Positions 41,176 to 49,220 of a stretch of DNA of 64,000 nt are shown here, piece by piece. The notes under the pieces were generated by a model that worked only from the letters and a program-made list of their open reading frames with translations, had not been told where the DNA came from and made no database searches. A program made the position numbers and the translations under genes. Position 1 is the stretch's first letter, and each line of letters begins with the position of its first letter. The stretch comes from a virus. The stretch is from positions 1 to 64,000 of the IMG/VR virus record IMGVR_UViG_3300037083_000054; one strand, 5' to 3'.

Positions 41176-41522
41176 GCTTCCGACTCCGCTTCCAATATTG
41201 GCACGAAATCGTCGTCATCAACCATGTGTTCAAGCATGCTTGGTTTGCGACGGAAACTTTGAAACAGCAGCGGCGAATCTGGCGAACATGGAATCGGATG
41301 TCCGGGGATTACAAGATCGAACGACGGATGCCAGATCGTCGCCGTCAGCGTGCGATTCCATTGGCAGACATCCAAGGAAACGATATCGCATCCTTCTGGG
41401 ATCTCCTCCGTCACTGGCAATCCGTAGAACTCGTTCGGCTTATTGAACGAATTCAAAAGATTAATGAGGACGGAATAGCTGATGGCAATCTGTTTATAGC
41501 GTGGCTCACGTTCATACGACAT
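41172..41522 (-). CDS. hypothetical protein (116 aa)
   Basis: Mixed sequence with a beta-rich middle (TATIWHPSFDLVIPGHPIPC) and acidic end (DDDDFVPILEAESEA). Coupled to its neighbours. Confidence 0.55.
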   Translation of the reverse strand: MSYEREPRYKQIAISYSVLINLLNSFNKPNEFYGLPVTEEIPEGCDIVSLDVCQWNRTLTATIWHPSFDLVIPGHPIPCSPDSPLLFQSFRRKPSMLEHMVDDDDFVPILEAESEA

Positions 41523-41537
41523 TGAGGCATTCCTTTG

Positions 41538-41789
41538 CTATTTTCGAGTGATGATCAATCGACCTGATGCGTCATATAACCTGACCACATTACCGGATTG
41601 ATTGGCATGACCAGTTTGGATGCCGCGTGCATTGTAGAATCGCGTGACGTTGCCGGATGTTGTCGAGCGACCGATAGGGATTCCAGATTGGGAATAGTAT
41701 CGGACCGTCTGCGATGGCTTGTCGGCAGCATCCACCGAATCCGCCGACAAAATGCACAATGAAATGATAGCCGCGAGCTGATAAATCAT
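41538..41789 (-). CDS. secreted YD-like repeat protein (83 aa)
   Basis: N-terminal signal peptide (AAIISLCILSADSVDAAD). The mature part is three repeats of about 18 residues: YYSQSGIPIGRS, FYNARGIQTGHA and LYDASGRLI, as in small periplasmic repeat proteins. Perhaps an envelope-acting phage factor. Confidence 0.6.
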   Translation of the reverse strand: MIYQLAAIISLCILSADSVDAADKPSQTVRYYSQSGIPIGRSTTSGNVTRFYNARGIQTGHANQSGNVVRLYDASGRLIITRK

Positions 41790-42340
41790 GGTGCGGGCGT
41801 CCAGATTGGTGGAGTTGTGTCATCGGGCCAAAACGGAAGAATAAATGTCCCGACCGTCTTCCCTTTGACTTCCAAGTCCCGGATATCGGTCGATGGATTG
41901 GCGAGGGATGGATAACGGCAAATCAACTGAACGCGATTTTTGCGGCCCCATTCAGCGAAGTCACCCGCGAACGATGGTTGCTCCTGAATGAAGGAATAGA
42001 CCGTCTGTTCGACGAACTGCGAGATGGCTTGTCGGCGTTCCCGCATCTCATTCACGACCTCATCGCGAATCGCCGTCTCCCGTGCTTTCTCTGGAGCGAC
42101 TTTCTCCACGGCTTGCGAGAACACTTCGTCATACAGCGGCTCGGTATCGCGACAACGGTCCATCCAGCCGGATTCGACGTCGTATTGAACTTGCTCGCCG
42201 TGGCATTCGTAGGTCAGGAGGAATCCGGATTTTCCATCCCGAGTGACCGGAACAGTAAACGCTTTCGCAACCTTTACGCCGCACTTCCCGCAGCGAGGGA
42301 GAGCTTTGCAGTGTTGGACTTTCAGGACTTCGGGCATCAT
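41786..42340 (-). CDS. hypothetical protein with zinc-type cysteines (184 aa)
   Basis: An N-terminal HCKALPRCGKCGVKVAKAF and CHGEQVQYD give a possible zinc-binding CxxC...C/H set. The C-terminal half is helical then beta. No family. Confidence 0.55.
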   Translation of the reverse strand: MMPEVLKVQHCKALPRCGKCGVKVAKAFTVPVTRDGKSGFLLTYECHGEQVQYDVESGWMDRCRDTEPLYDEVFSQAVEKVAPEKARETAIRDEVVNEMRERRQAISQFVEQTVYSFIQEQPSFAGDFAEWGRKNRVQLICRYPSLANPSTDIRDLEVKGKTVGTFILPFWPDDTTPPIWTPAP

Positions 42341-42606
42341 TGTTCCTTGCTATCGAGGAGTTCTTGCAGTTTCCGAATCTCAGTGTTTTTCTCGCTGATC
42401 GTATCTTCGAGTTCAGCAACTTTGTCTTCCAGATGACATTTGTCCGAATCGAGAACCTCTTCCCGAGCTTCCGATTCTTCAAGCTTTGTCTCAAGAGTCT
42501 CGATTTCGTCTTCGAGATCCACGACATCTGATTGCAAACCGGAAATTCTCGCATTCTCAGCGGAGTCGTCTTCATAGTCCGCGATCAATCGCCGGACGAC
42601 TTCCAC
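42337..42606 (-). CDS. coiled-coil protein (89 aa)
   Basis: Almost all heptad repeat (VVDLEDEIETLETKLEESEA; KVAELEDTISEKNTEIRKLQ), so a coiled coil. Overlaps the neighbouring start and the gene upstream. Confidence 0.65.
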   Translation of the reverse strand: MEVVRRLIADYEDDSAENARISGLQSDVVDLEDEIETLETKLEESEAREEVLDSDKCHLEDKVAELEDTISEKNTEIRKLQELLDSKEQ

Positions 42607-42698
42607 CGAATCGGTCGATCATGATTCAGATCGTCGTCGATTCCCATTCTCTCGAATTCGGAGAGCTGGCGAGATCGGACGGAATAGTCAACGCTCAT
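42585..42698 (-). CDS. hypothetical 37-aa protein
   Basis: ATG 42698 behind GAAGGAATCTCCG. Product MSVDYSVRSRQLSEFERMGI..., ends in the coiled-coil gene. RBS and spacing are the main support. Confidence 0.4.
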   Translation of the reverse strand: MSVDYSVRSRQLSEFERMGIDDDLNHDRPIRWKSSGD

Positions 42699-42709
42699 CG
42701 GAGATTCCT

Positions 42710-43036
42710 TCAGTTAAGAGTCGCACGTCGTTTCATGAGTCCATCCGCAATATGTAACGCGATGAACTCGTGGGTCAATTTAATGAGCGGCTGAGAGAAA
42801 TCCGCCTTGCAATATTGGATTTTCTCGGCATCCGTCATGCCTGCACATTCTCGGATCAATGTCGCGAGATAGAACTCGACGAAGACGGTTGCGAGGACTC
42901 CCGCCATGATCGGTTCGACATTGGCATGGAAATTCGCGACTGTGACGGAAATCGACGATTTGAGCTTGTCGACTTGATCCGTGGCTTGTTCGACCAATTG
43001 CGGGTTGGTTTCGTTCAGATAGTGAATGAATGACAC
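42710..43036 (-). CDS. hypothetical helical protein (108 aa)
   Basis: Long amphipathic and hydrophobic helices (MAGVLATVFVEFYLATLIRE). Possibly membrane-associated. Unrecognised. Confidence 0.55.
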   Translation of the reverse strand: MSFIHYLNETNPQLVEQATDQVDKLKSSISVTVANFHANVEPIMAGVLATVFVEFYLATLIRECAGMTDAEKIQYCKADFSQPLIKLTHEFIALHIADGLMKRRATLN

Positions 43037-43038
43037 GA

Positions 43039-43368
43039 TTATTCCTGTTTCTGAATCTCTTCAGTATGCCACCACTCTCGAATCAATTGATCGCCGCTTC
43101 GACGGACAACATAGAATCCTTTTGTCGAATTGTAGGGTCCGACAATCAAACCTTTGATTCCGGTCAGATGCGTGACTTCGCCTTCGATTCGATGATAGGA
43201 CGATTCATTCCAAGTTTCCGGAGAAGGATCAATCAATCGAATTTCTTGAACCACAGGTGAAGTCAACTGAATCTCTCCCGAGAAGAGATACCAGATGCCT
43301 AAACCGATGATGGCAAGCGAAAAACCGATTTCAGCATTGCTGGGCGAAGTTCTCATCTCGGATTCCAA
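43039..43368 (-). CDS. single-TM protein (109 aa)
   Basis: One TM helix near the N-terminus (GFSLAIIGLGIWYLF) and a beta-rich exterior domain (HRIEGEVTHLTGIKGLIVGP). Overlapping neighbours. Confidence 0.6.
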   Translation of the reverse strand: MESEMRTSPSNAEIGFSLAIIGLGIWYLFSGEIQLTSPVVQEIRLIDPSPETWNESSYHRIEGEVTHLTGIKGLIVGPYNSTKGFYVVRRSGDQLIREWWHTEEIQKQE

Positions 43369-43467
43369 TCAGTTTGAAGCCGCTCGCCGTTTGTCAATAA
43401 ACGCATCAATCGCAGCCGTTGCTGCATCCCAAATGCGACCGACGATTTCCACTCGCTGTTTGCTCAT
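43369..43467 (-). CDS. possible 32-aa peptide
   Basis: ATG 43467, product MSKQRVEIVGRIWDAATAAI.... It overlaps the gene at 43406-43663 by 62 bases in another frame, so one of the two may not be real in that stretch. Confidence 0.3.
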   Translation of the reverse strand: MSKQRVEIVGRIWDAATAAIDAFIDKRRAASN

Positions 43468-43663
43468 CGCCCAACCACTGAAGTTCCTCGGGCGTGATTT
43501 CCAGCCGCATCATTAAGATCTCTTGGAGAGCGAGATCACTCAAGACGATCGCCGTGCAGTGATTGCAGAGGTCGTGTACTTCGACGAGTTCTCGAATATC
43601 TTCTGCCAACGCCTCCATGTTGATGGCGTTTTCTTCGCTGTTTTCGTGGTTGTGACTTTCCAT
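43406..43663 (-). CDS. hypothetical acidic protein (85 aa), first gene of the minus operon
   Basis: RBS GGGTGAGGATGA precedes ATG 43663. Acidic N-terminus (EENAINMEALAEDIRELVEV) and CNHC near the middle. The last 20 residues look less natural, consistent with overlap by the small peptide gene. The gap upstream holds palindrome copy 4. Confidence 0.5.
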   Translation of the reverse strand: MESHNHENSEENAINMEALAEDIRELVEVHDLCNHCTAIVLSDLALQEILMMRLEITPEELQWLGDEQTASGNRRSHLGCSNGCD

Positions 43664-43850
43664 TCATCCTCACCCATTATCGCCGGAGATTCGTTGACTA
43701 TTCGGATAACGCGAGAACATCATCGTCAGATCATGATTTTTATCGGAATTCTGGCAAAAAACAGGAAATCGCATCCATTCAGATCACGACCATCTCTCGC
43801 GGGCGACGGATGCCGTTTTTCGCGAAAATCATCTATGCCCCTCGAAAAAA

Positions 43851-43869
43851 TAAATAAGCCGCTTATTTA
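43851..43869. promoter_or_regulatory. dispersed palindrome, copy 4
   Basis: TAAATAAG CCG CTTATTTA, between TerL's 3' end and the first gene of the minus operon (188 bases upstream of its start). Confidence 0.7.
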
Positions 43870-43890
43870 GTTGTCCAGTTGTTTGTCCAC

Positions 43891-45852
43891 CTATCGTCGG
43901 CTTCCTGGAATATTGTCGCGACCGCCTCGAACCCGACGTTTTGGCTGATTGAACTTATTGCTCTCGATTTGAACGCTGCCTTTTGAGTGCTGATGGGCCA
44001 TGGTTGACGGCGTCAGACCTCGCGTGCTGGCTTCGGAGAAAAGCCCGTATCGCATGCAATCGACCGCGTCATCGTCAATTTTGACGGGATCAGCACGGAC
44101 GGCTGGCGAGTTCACGTTGGTTGTCAGTTGTTTGTGTCGATGGTAATTCACAAAGTTCCGGCAGAGATTCGGACACTTCTCGCGGACGACTTTCAGGCGA
44201 GATTCGACCGGGAGATCGGGAGCCAGTTGAAATGTCGGCTTCAGTAGATAGCGAACATATTCGATCCCCTCCTCGACATTGTCCTTTTTCGCAAGCTGGA
44301 GACTTGGAGCGTCGTATTCGCCATCAGGGAATTCTTCGCTGACCGTGTACTCGTTGACTTTGCCGAGCGTTCGAACCGCATCCAAATCATGGTCGCACCA
44401 TGTCACGCCGTAGTTTGGATTCCCTTCCGGCCACCAATGCATATCCGCGATTTCCTTCCAATGGTCAATCACGGTCTTCGAGGCATCGTTCGAATAGTAT
44501 TCGTCGTAGATCCACACGCGACCTCGTTGATCGAAGCAGAAGAATAAGCAGACGAAAGCGTGATCAATCGAGAATCCGAAGTCGATCGCTCGCACATGGA
44601 ATAGACCTGATGGCGGCTCCCATCCTTCCGGTGTGCAGTGAATGTTCGGGTTCCATTCGGGATAGACCGCTCCTTCGAAGTTGCCCCATAAGCCTTGTTC
44701 GCGGACAGGCTTCATTGAGTCGGGGACCATGCCGAAAAACTGGTGATACCATTGTTCTGAGATATGGCCCGCTTCCATTGCACAGCGGGTATTGCAGCGG
44801 AAGATGGCCGAGTCGGCGGGGATGTCGCCTTTTTCTTCCATTTCTCGCAATGGCATTGAAAGCGATGGGTCGACCGGCGTGAACTCGACAAGCTTGTTGC
44901 CGGTGAATGAATACTCGCGACAACCTCGCATGACTTCTTCGAGAATGCCCCACGGGAACTGTTCAACGAACAGGAAGCCGCCGATTGATTCGGCCTGCAT
45001 ACTCGCTCGGCCTTGCTCGTAAGACTTGAAGCAAAGCAGCCAGTTCTTGCCGGGTCGATTTGGCCATGACTTCAATGGAACGCTGTAGGGCCAATCCATG
45101 TTTGGCTTGTACCACTGGATACGTGGCCAGTCGATGTCGTTCGGATGGATGTGCCCTTTCTGATGAAGCTTTTCTTTCCAACATGCATTCATCACCATTG
45201 AATAGCTTTGGCTGATGAGCCAAAACGGCGTGTCTCGGCGTGGTGGTGGAGTCTTGTTGATAAACCGCATCATTTTCGCCAGACCGAGCGTCGTCGTCCC
45301 TGAATTGTGGTGATAGATGCCTTCCATCCAGTAGTTTTCATAGATCGGGACGTGAAAGTCCCAATAAACATCCCTACGAACAAAGCAATGAGCTTCGACG
45401 TAAGCGACTTTACCATCGGCCTGAATTAGTCTCACATCGCCATCCGCAACCACATCCCGCATCGTCATCCAGCCATATTCGGTGAAGACTCGATGATCGA
45501 GAGTGACGCAAAAAACATTTCCGTCTGAATCGCCAGAAAGCAGAAACTCGCAGAGATCTTCCGTTCCACAGGCATGCGGCTGTTCGGCTAATGCGATGAC
45601 GCGATTGCCAGTGAATTCGTCGATCGACCAGACGTGGAATGGGCCGGGGATCGAGTCTATGCGGCGAGAGACGTCCAGAATCGGATCATAGATTTCTTGC
45701 TCGGCAGCCGCGCATCCGTTGCCGCCAAGGCAGTACTGGATACCAGATAATTCAGACTCATAGAACGCCGTCTGCATATCATTTCGTTCAGGCTGATCAG
45801 GCCGAGGCTTGAAATGAAAGCATTCGAGTTCTTGAATTCTGGAGAGCGACAT
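43891..45852 (-). CDS. terminase large subunit with intein in the P-loop
   Basis: 653 residues before splicing, 516 after. Flanks join to YCLGGNG-SGTTTLGLAKM, the Walker A site of the packaging ATPase; notably the usual Lys of GK(T/S) is replaced by Thr. A deviant lysine position, as known in other terminases, may serve. The RNase H-like nuclease is visible at the C-terminus: RAIDFGFSIDHAF, WCDHDLDAV and IDDDAVDCMRYGL. It cuts and pumps phage DNA into heads. Portal and small terminase candidates are elsewhere in the window. Confidence 0.92.
   Translation of the reverse strand: MSLSRIQELECFHFKPRPDQPERNDMQTAFYESELSGIQYCLGGNGCAAAEQEIYDPILDVSRRIDSIPGPFHVWSIDEFTGNRVIALAEQPHACGTEDLCEFLLSGDSDGNVFCVTLDHRVFTEYGWMTMRDVVADGDVRLIQADGKVAYVEAHCFVRRDVYWDFHVPIYENYWMEGIYHHNSGTTTLGLAKMMRFINKTPPPRRDTPFWLISQSYSMVMNACWKEKLHQKGHIHPNDIDWPRIQWYKPNMDWPYSVPLKSWPNRPGKNWLLCFKSYEQGRASMQAESIGGFLFVEQFPWGILEEVMRGCREYSFTGNKLVEFTPVDPSLSMPLREMEEKGDIPADSAIFRCNTRCAMEAGHISEQWYHQFFGMVPDSMKPVREQGLWGNFEGAVYPEWNPNIHCTPEGWEPPSGLFHVRAIDFGFSIDHAFVCLFFCFDQRGRVWIYDEYYSNDASKTVIDHWKEIADMHWWPEGNPNYGVTWCDHDLDAVRTLGKVNEYTVSEEFPDGEYDAPSLQLAKKDNVEEGIEYVRYLLKPTFQLAPDLPVESRLKVVREKCPNLCRNFVNYHRHKQLTTNVNSPAVRADPVKIDDDAVDCMRYGLFSEASTRGLTPSTMAHQHSKGSVQIESNKFNQPKRRVRGGRDNIPGSRR
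45304..45714 (-). other. mini-intein (137 aa) in TerL
   Basis: Starts at Cys47 (CAAAEQEIYDPILDVSRRI), carries block B as VTLDHRVF (Thr117...His120) with GWMTMRDV, and ends EGIYHHN before Ser184. No homing endonuclease domain fits. +1 residue is Ser. It interrupts the P-loop between GGNG and SGTTT. Confidence 0.88.
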
Positions 45853-45934
45853 CCGTGTCCATTCGGTGAGTTGGCGTCATTGCCACTATTTACTTTAACG
45901 ACGGCACTTCTGTTTAGCCATCACTATCAAAGCA

Positions 45935-45967
45935 AAAGCGACAGTAGAGGGGAATCTCTGTCGCTTT
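45935..45967 (-). terminator. intrinsic terminator
   Basis: Stem AAAGCGACAG / CTGTCGCTTT with T/A-rich flanks, between the 45991 gene and TerL. It would terminate transcripts of 46869-45991, yet TerL then needs its own promoter in the remaining 80 bp or read-through. Confidence 0.6.
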
Positions 45968-45990
45968 CACGGAACGGCTCAACGCCGATT

Positions 45991-46869
45991 TTATGCCTGC
46001 GGGATGTCTTCGATGATCACTCCGCTCCATCCGCATGCGACTTCCACTTCGAACTGATCGAAGACGGCGATGTTCTCGCCATCAATCTCGACACGAAGAT
46101 CATTCGCTTTGTTGATGCGAAGTGCAATCGTTGACCGCGTTGACTTATCAGTTTCTGACGGAGTTTGTCGGCAGAGAACCGCAACTGCATTCGTCGGGAA
46201 TGTAAACTCGGCCTTCATTCCAGTCAGAGGAGACTGGCTCACAGTGATCGAGTCTTCAATCACCACGGGCGAATCGTCAATCATTGTGGGGCAGTCGTAT
46301 TGCTCATCGCGTGGATAGATACCGACAGTCCACGGGCATTCGCCAATCCGCTTGGCCATTCCCGGACTCACGATCACCGTCAGGTCTGGCAATTCGATTC
46401 CAACCTTCTTTGCAACACTCTTTCGATCATGCTGCTTTGAAATCCGCGAAATCTGGCGGCGAATCTGTTCGAACAAAGTATTCGCGGGGACTTCCTCCCA
46501 TGCCGCCAATGACAGTCGAGAAATCGCGGGATCGCTTTTCAGTTTCTCAATCACGGCTGATGTTCGGACTGACATCGCGAGTTGAGCCAATGCTCGCACA
46601 CGCCTCTCGATCTCGTCGGGATCTTTCGATTTGCAGATATCGGTATGCTTCCGCAGAATTCCGCCGCTCTCGATCGGGACAATTTCCACATAACGATTCA
46701 GGGGGAAGTCTTCCGTGTTTCGACTGAAGTCTTTCAGCAGATGCTGCGTTAGTGCATCGTCTCGGAACGACACATTCGAAAGCGTGTTTGCCGTGGCATT
46801 CCGCTGGACAATCCAGCCAAGTCCAAGCCATCCAAAAACAGTCGTCAAAATTGCAGTGCGTCGGTTCAT
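45991..46869 (-). CDS. hypothetical protein with N-terminal signal/TM (292 aa)
   Basis: N-terminal hydrophobic AILTTVFGWLGLGWIVQ, a helical middle (ERRVRALAQLAMSVRTSAVI) and a beta-rich end (GIELPDLTVIVSPGMAKRIG; LRINKANDLRVEIDGENIAV). Looks like a virion or envelope protein; no family. Confidence 0.55.
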   Translation of the reverse strand: MNRRTAILTTVFGWLGLGWIVQRNATANTLSNVSFRDDALTQHLLKDFSRNTEDFPLNRYVEIVPIESGGILRKHTDICKSKDPDEIERRVRALAQLAMSVRTSAVIEKLKSDPAISRLSLAAWEEVPANTLFEQIRRQISRISKQHDRKSVAKKVGIELPDLTVIVSPGMAKRIGECPWTVGIYPRDEQYDCPTMIDDSPVVIEDSITVSQSPLTGMKAEFTFPTNAVAVLCRQTPSETDKSTRSTIALRINKANDLRVEIDGENIAVFDQFEVEVACGWSGVIIEDIPQA

Positions 46870-47078
46870 GTTCGATTCGCTCCATTTCGTTCAGATTCGG
46901 AAATCGCATCAATCCACTTCATATCATAATCCCATTCCTCGCACAAATAATCAACGGAATTCAAGAGAACCGGATCGAGGGTGCCGCGAGGAAGGCGGAT
47001 GATTCCGCCATGATAATCCACATGATTCTTGATCAGGATCTCAATTGCTTCGGCATCGGATTCAAAAGGCTGGCTCAT
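46866..47078 (-). CDS. hypothetical 70-aa protein
   Basis: Start at 47078, overlapping the HTH gene. Acidic alpha-helical (SDAEAIEILIKNHVDYHGGI). Unrecognised; between the HTH gene and the 45991 gene. Confidence 0.5.
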   Translation of the reverse strand: MSQPFESDAEAIEILIKNHVDYHGGIIRLPRGTLDPVLLNSVDYLCEEWDYDMKWIDAISESERNGANRT

Positions 47079-47341
47079 GACTTCTCCCTGAATTCCACAA
47101 TCAAATCCTTTCCCAATCCAAACGCGATTTTCTTCAGCGTCAGCAATGTTTGCGTGTTCGACTTTGCGTCTTCCAGCGAGGAAATTGTTTGTTGACGCAC
47201 GCCACCAAGTTCCGCGAATTGCGTTTGATTCAAGCCACTGGCATCTCTCAGAGCCATGACTTGACGTGCGATATTGGCGTCGATGGCAGCGAAGAAAGCT
47301 TCGCGAGCAGTCGCTTCGGGATCTTCCATGATCACTTTCAT
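47075..47341 (-). CDS. XRE-type HTH protein, antitoxin-like (88 aa)
   Basis: ALRDASGLNQTQFAELGGVRQQTISSLEDAKS is a Cro/CI HTH; the acidic C-terminal strand-like end is typical of HigA/XRE antitoxins. No RelE-type toxin is next to it, so a repressor role is equally possible. Confidence 0.8.
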   Translation of the reverse strand: MKVIMEDPEATAREAFFAAIDANIARQVMALRDASGLNQTQFAELGGVRQQTISSLEDAKSNTQTLLTLKKIAFGLGKDLIVEFREKS

Positions 47342-47431
47342 TCAAAAACAGGACTGCCGATCGGGATTCCACCGATCACCAACAATTTTTGTAGCTGGCA
47401 GTCCATTTACGGCCCGGCAGTCCCGTATATG

Positions 47432-47713
47432 TCACACAATCACAATCTCTCTTGTCGGCGTCGGAAGCCCGCGAGGATCTCCATCGTCAGCCGCAAACCA
47501 TCTCAAATACCATATATTTCCGCGTCTCGATTTCCACATCTTTCCGGGATAGACGCCAGATGGTGTCGATGTGGAATACTCAGCGAGGTTTTTGAATAGT
47601 TGTTCGGTCATCATTGCACAGTTATCGTCGATAAGAACCTGTCTTGAATCCGGTTGACGCCATCCGCGTCCAAGAGGATCTGTAATGGGCGGAATAATAT
47701 TTTCGTGATTCAT
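47432..47713 (-). CDS. conserved phage protein, ITDPLGRxWxQP family (93 aa)
   Basis: Starts MNHENIIPPITDPLGRGWRQ and contains LAEYSTSTPSGVYPGKMWKS and a WYLRWF end. This order is a recurrent uncharacterised phage family. Coupled to the fragment 47710-47889. Confidence 0.8.
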   Translation of the reverse strand: MNHENIIPPITDPLGRGWRQPDSRQVLIDDNCAMMTEQLFKNLAEYSTSTPSGVYPGKMWKSRRGNIWYLRWFAADDGDPRGLPTPTREIVIV

Positions 47714-47877
47714 GACAACAACGCTTCCGCCAGAGGATCATTCGTCTCGTCAATCTCATTCATCACAGCCCAAGCCGATACGCCGAATGGCACTAGGATA
47801 AGGGAACTGCTCCCGAAGCAAGCTTTCGATGGTACGTATTTCGTGGCCGCGACATCATATCTTTCCAGCCTTCGCGT
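47710..47877 (-). pseudogene. phage gene truncated at its 5' end by element 2
   Basis: Reading on the minus strand, the frame runs RYDVAATKYVPSKACFGSSS, LILVPFGVSAWAVMNEIDE..., ending LAEALLS at 47710. The natural N-terminus is missing: upstream in frame is the terminal repeat of element 2 and then a stop. So the insertion or a deletion removed the start. Confidence 0.65.
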
Positions 47878-47974
47878 GGCTTTGCACGTTTAATCCCGAA
47901 TAAAAGTGCAGACGGACCCGAACGGCGAATTAAACGTGCATGCCAAAGGATCTGACAATTGGCGATTATCCGGA

Positions 47975-48193
47975 TTATTTCATTGAAGTTTCTGAATTTG
48001 CAACAGACGTTTTCGCTGCGGCCTTCGCGGCTTTCATGGCTTTAATCTTTTCTCGATACCAGTCAGGTATCTTGTGCGTCGTCACAGGCGGAAAGGGAAT
48101 CGTTTCTTTTGAGCAGATGCTTTCTGAGACTGGAAATTCTTCGAAAACGAGCTCCAAACTCCCATTCACCAGTTTTAATGTCCAGTGCGACAT
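47975..48193 (-). CDS. hypothetical cargo protein (72 aa), overlapping frame
   Basis: Overlaps the 3' end of the gene 48063-48467 by 131 bases in another frame. The part downstream of the overlap (PFPPVTTHKIPDWYREKIKA, Lys/Ala-rich tail) looks like real coding sequence. It could be a separate gene or the true end of the upstream gene after a frameshift. Confidence 0.4.
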   Translation of the reverse strand: MSHWTLKLVNGSLELVFEEFPVSESICSKETIPFPPVTTHKIPDWYREKIKAMKAAKAAAKTSVANSETSMK

Positions 48194-48467
48194 AATTCAT
48201 CTCTTCGGTTTCGCAGTGATCAAAATATCGGAGCAGTTCGTCTAAGTCCTTGATGGCAGCAGGTTCATATGTGCCGACAGTTGTCCATTCGTCACGCTCG
48301 GCGATGAATTGCTTTGCTGCCATCTCGCTGGAAAACAATGGAGCGGCATTTTGGATCTCTTCTGGCGAGAGAACAGCCAATATCCCCCTCCATCCCGCGA
48401 CAATATCGACAGGAATCCAAATAGGATACGTAATGTCGATATCATCGTTTTCATGGATTGATTCCAT
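48063..48467 (-). CDS. hypothetical cargo protein (134 aa)
   Basis: Start MESIHENDDIDITYPIWIPV at 48467, directly behind the structured leader 48468-48582, whose last hairpin carries the RBS GGGAG. The first 100 residues read well (AKQFIAERDEWTTVGTYEPA); the last 40 overlap the alternative frame of 47975-48193. Confidence 0.55.
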   Translation of the reverse strand: MESIHENDDIDITYPIWIPVDIVAGWRGILAVLSPEEIQNAAPLFSSEMAAKQFIAERDEWTTVGTYEPAAIKDLDELLRYFDHCETEEMNYVALDIKTGEWEFGARFRRISSLRKHLLKRNDSLSACDDAQDT

Positions 48468-48582
48468 TATGCGAACTCCCGATTGACTACGTACCGGGAG
48501 TTGCTACCATGCCATCGCCATAACCGCATGGTTCTCCCAGAGAACAAAAGAACGCCAGCAATCCCCATTGCTGGCGTTTATC
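48468..48582 (-). ncRNA. structured leader RNA, copy A
   Basis: Minus strand. Four hairpins in order: ACGCCAGCAA/TTGCTGGCGT followed by a T-run; GTTCTC/GAGAAC; CCATGC/GCATGG; ACTCCCG/CGGGAGT, the last arm holding the RBS just before ATG 48467. Copy B is at 56006-56121 with the same order, conserved loop words and compatible pair changes. Hairpin 1 could also be the terminator of the zinc-ribbon gene upstream. Confidence 0.7.
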
Positions 48583-48618
48583 ATTTTCCAAGATTCATTC
48601 TGAACTGCAATGGCAGAT

Positions 48619-49125
48619 TCAGATTGATCTCTCGGTCTCAATTTTGACTGTCGACATCGTTGCCCAGACCATCAACAAGATCCATACGATGCCGGTCCAC
48701 GCCAAACAGAAGTTCAGAATCAGGATCGGAACCAGATTCCGATGTGCTCGTAAATAGGCGATTATGGACGGCAAGAAATGCAACAAGATTAAAGCAACAA
48801 TGGCAACTGATCCAAATGCCGCGAAAAACACGGCGCGAATTTTGTCGTCGGCCAATGTCTTATTGTTCGCAAAAATCCCCACGCACATTACGACAAACAA
48901 GAGTGCAGTAAGAATCGCAGAGCCAATGACGATAATTTTCCCTTGTCCGTTCTTCGTCCAATAAACTGAAGAATGATCCGATTTCTGGATGATAATTGGT
49001 TCTTCTTTGTCGGCATCACACCTTGGACACACGGTCATTTTCGATGTGTTTGCCGTTGCCGGTATTGCGTAAACTTTACCGCACGACGGACAGGTCCATT
49101 TTTGACGTGACGCACCTGAAGACAT
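48619..49125 (-). CDS. zinc-ribbon membrane protein (168 aa)
   Basis: WTCPSCGKVYAIPATA...CPRCDAD is an N-terminal zinc ribbon; three TM helices follow (IIVIGSAILTALLFVVMCVG; FFAAFGSVAIVALILLHFL; ILILNFCLAWTGIVWILLMV). Same plan as 31988 and 54432, all next to transposons. Role unknown. Confidence 0.75.
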   Translation of the reverse strand: MSSGASRQKWTCPSCGKVYAIPATANTSKMTVCPRCDADKEEPIIIQKSDHSSVYWTKNGQGKIIVIGSAILTALLFVVMCVGIFANNKTLADDKIRAVFFAAFGSVAIVALILLHFLPSIIAYLRAHRNLVPILILNFCLAWTGIVWILLMVWATMSTVKIETERSI

Positions 49126-49150
49126 GATCTCTCTTTCGTCGTGTTGAGTG

Positions 49151-49199
49151 TTGAGCAGAAAAGACGCATCGGATGCTTGTAAGACTACCGATGCGTCTT
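49151..49199 (-). terminator. intrinsic terminator of transposase 2
   Basis: Minus strand: AAGACGCATCGG, loop, CCGATGCGTCTTTT. It lies 3' of the transposase 2 gene and 5' of the zinc-ribbon gene. Confidence 0.8.
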
Positions 49200-49220
49200 G
49201 CTGAGATTCAAGCGATGCGT

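Noticed and set aside
47338-47404. 22-codon minus-strand frame (MDCQLQKLLVIGGIPIGS...)
   Set aside because: Has overlapping starts but no RBS and too little sequence to support it.
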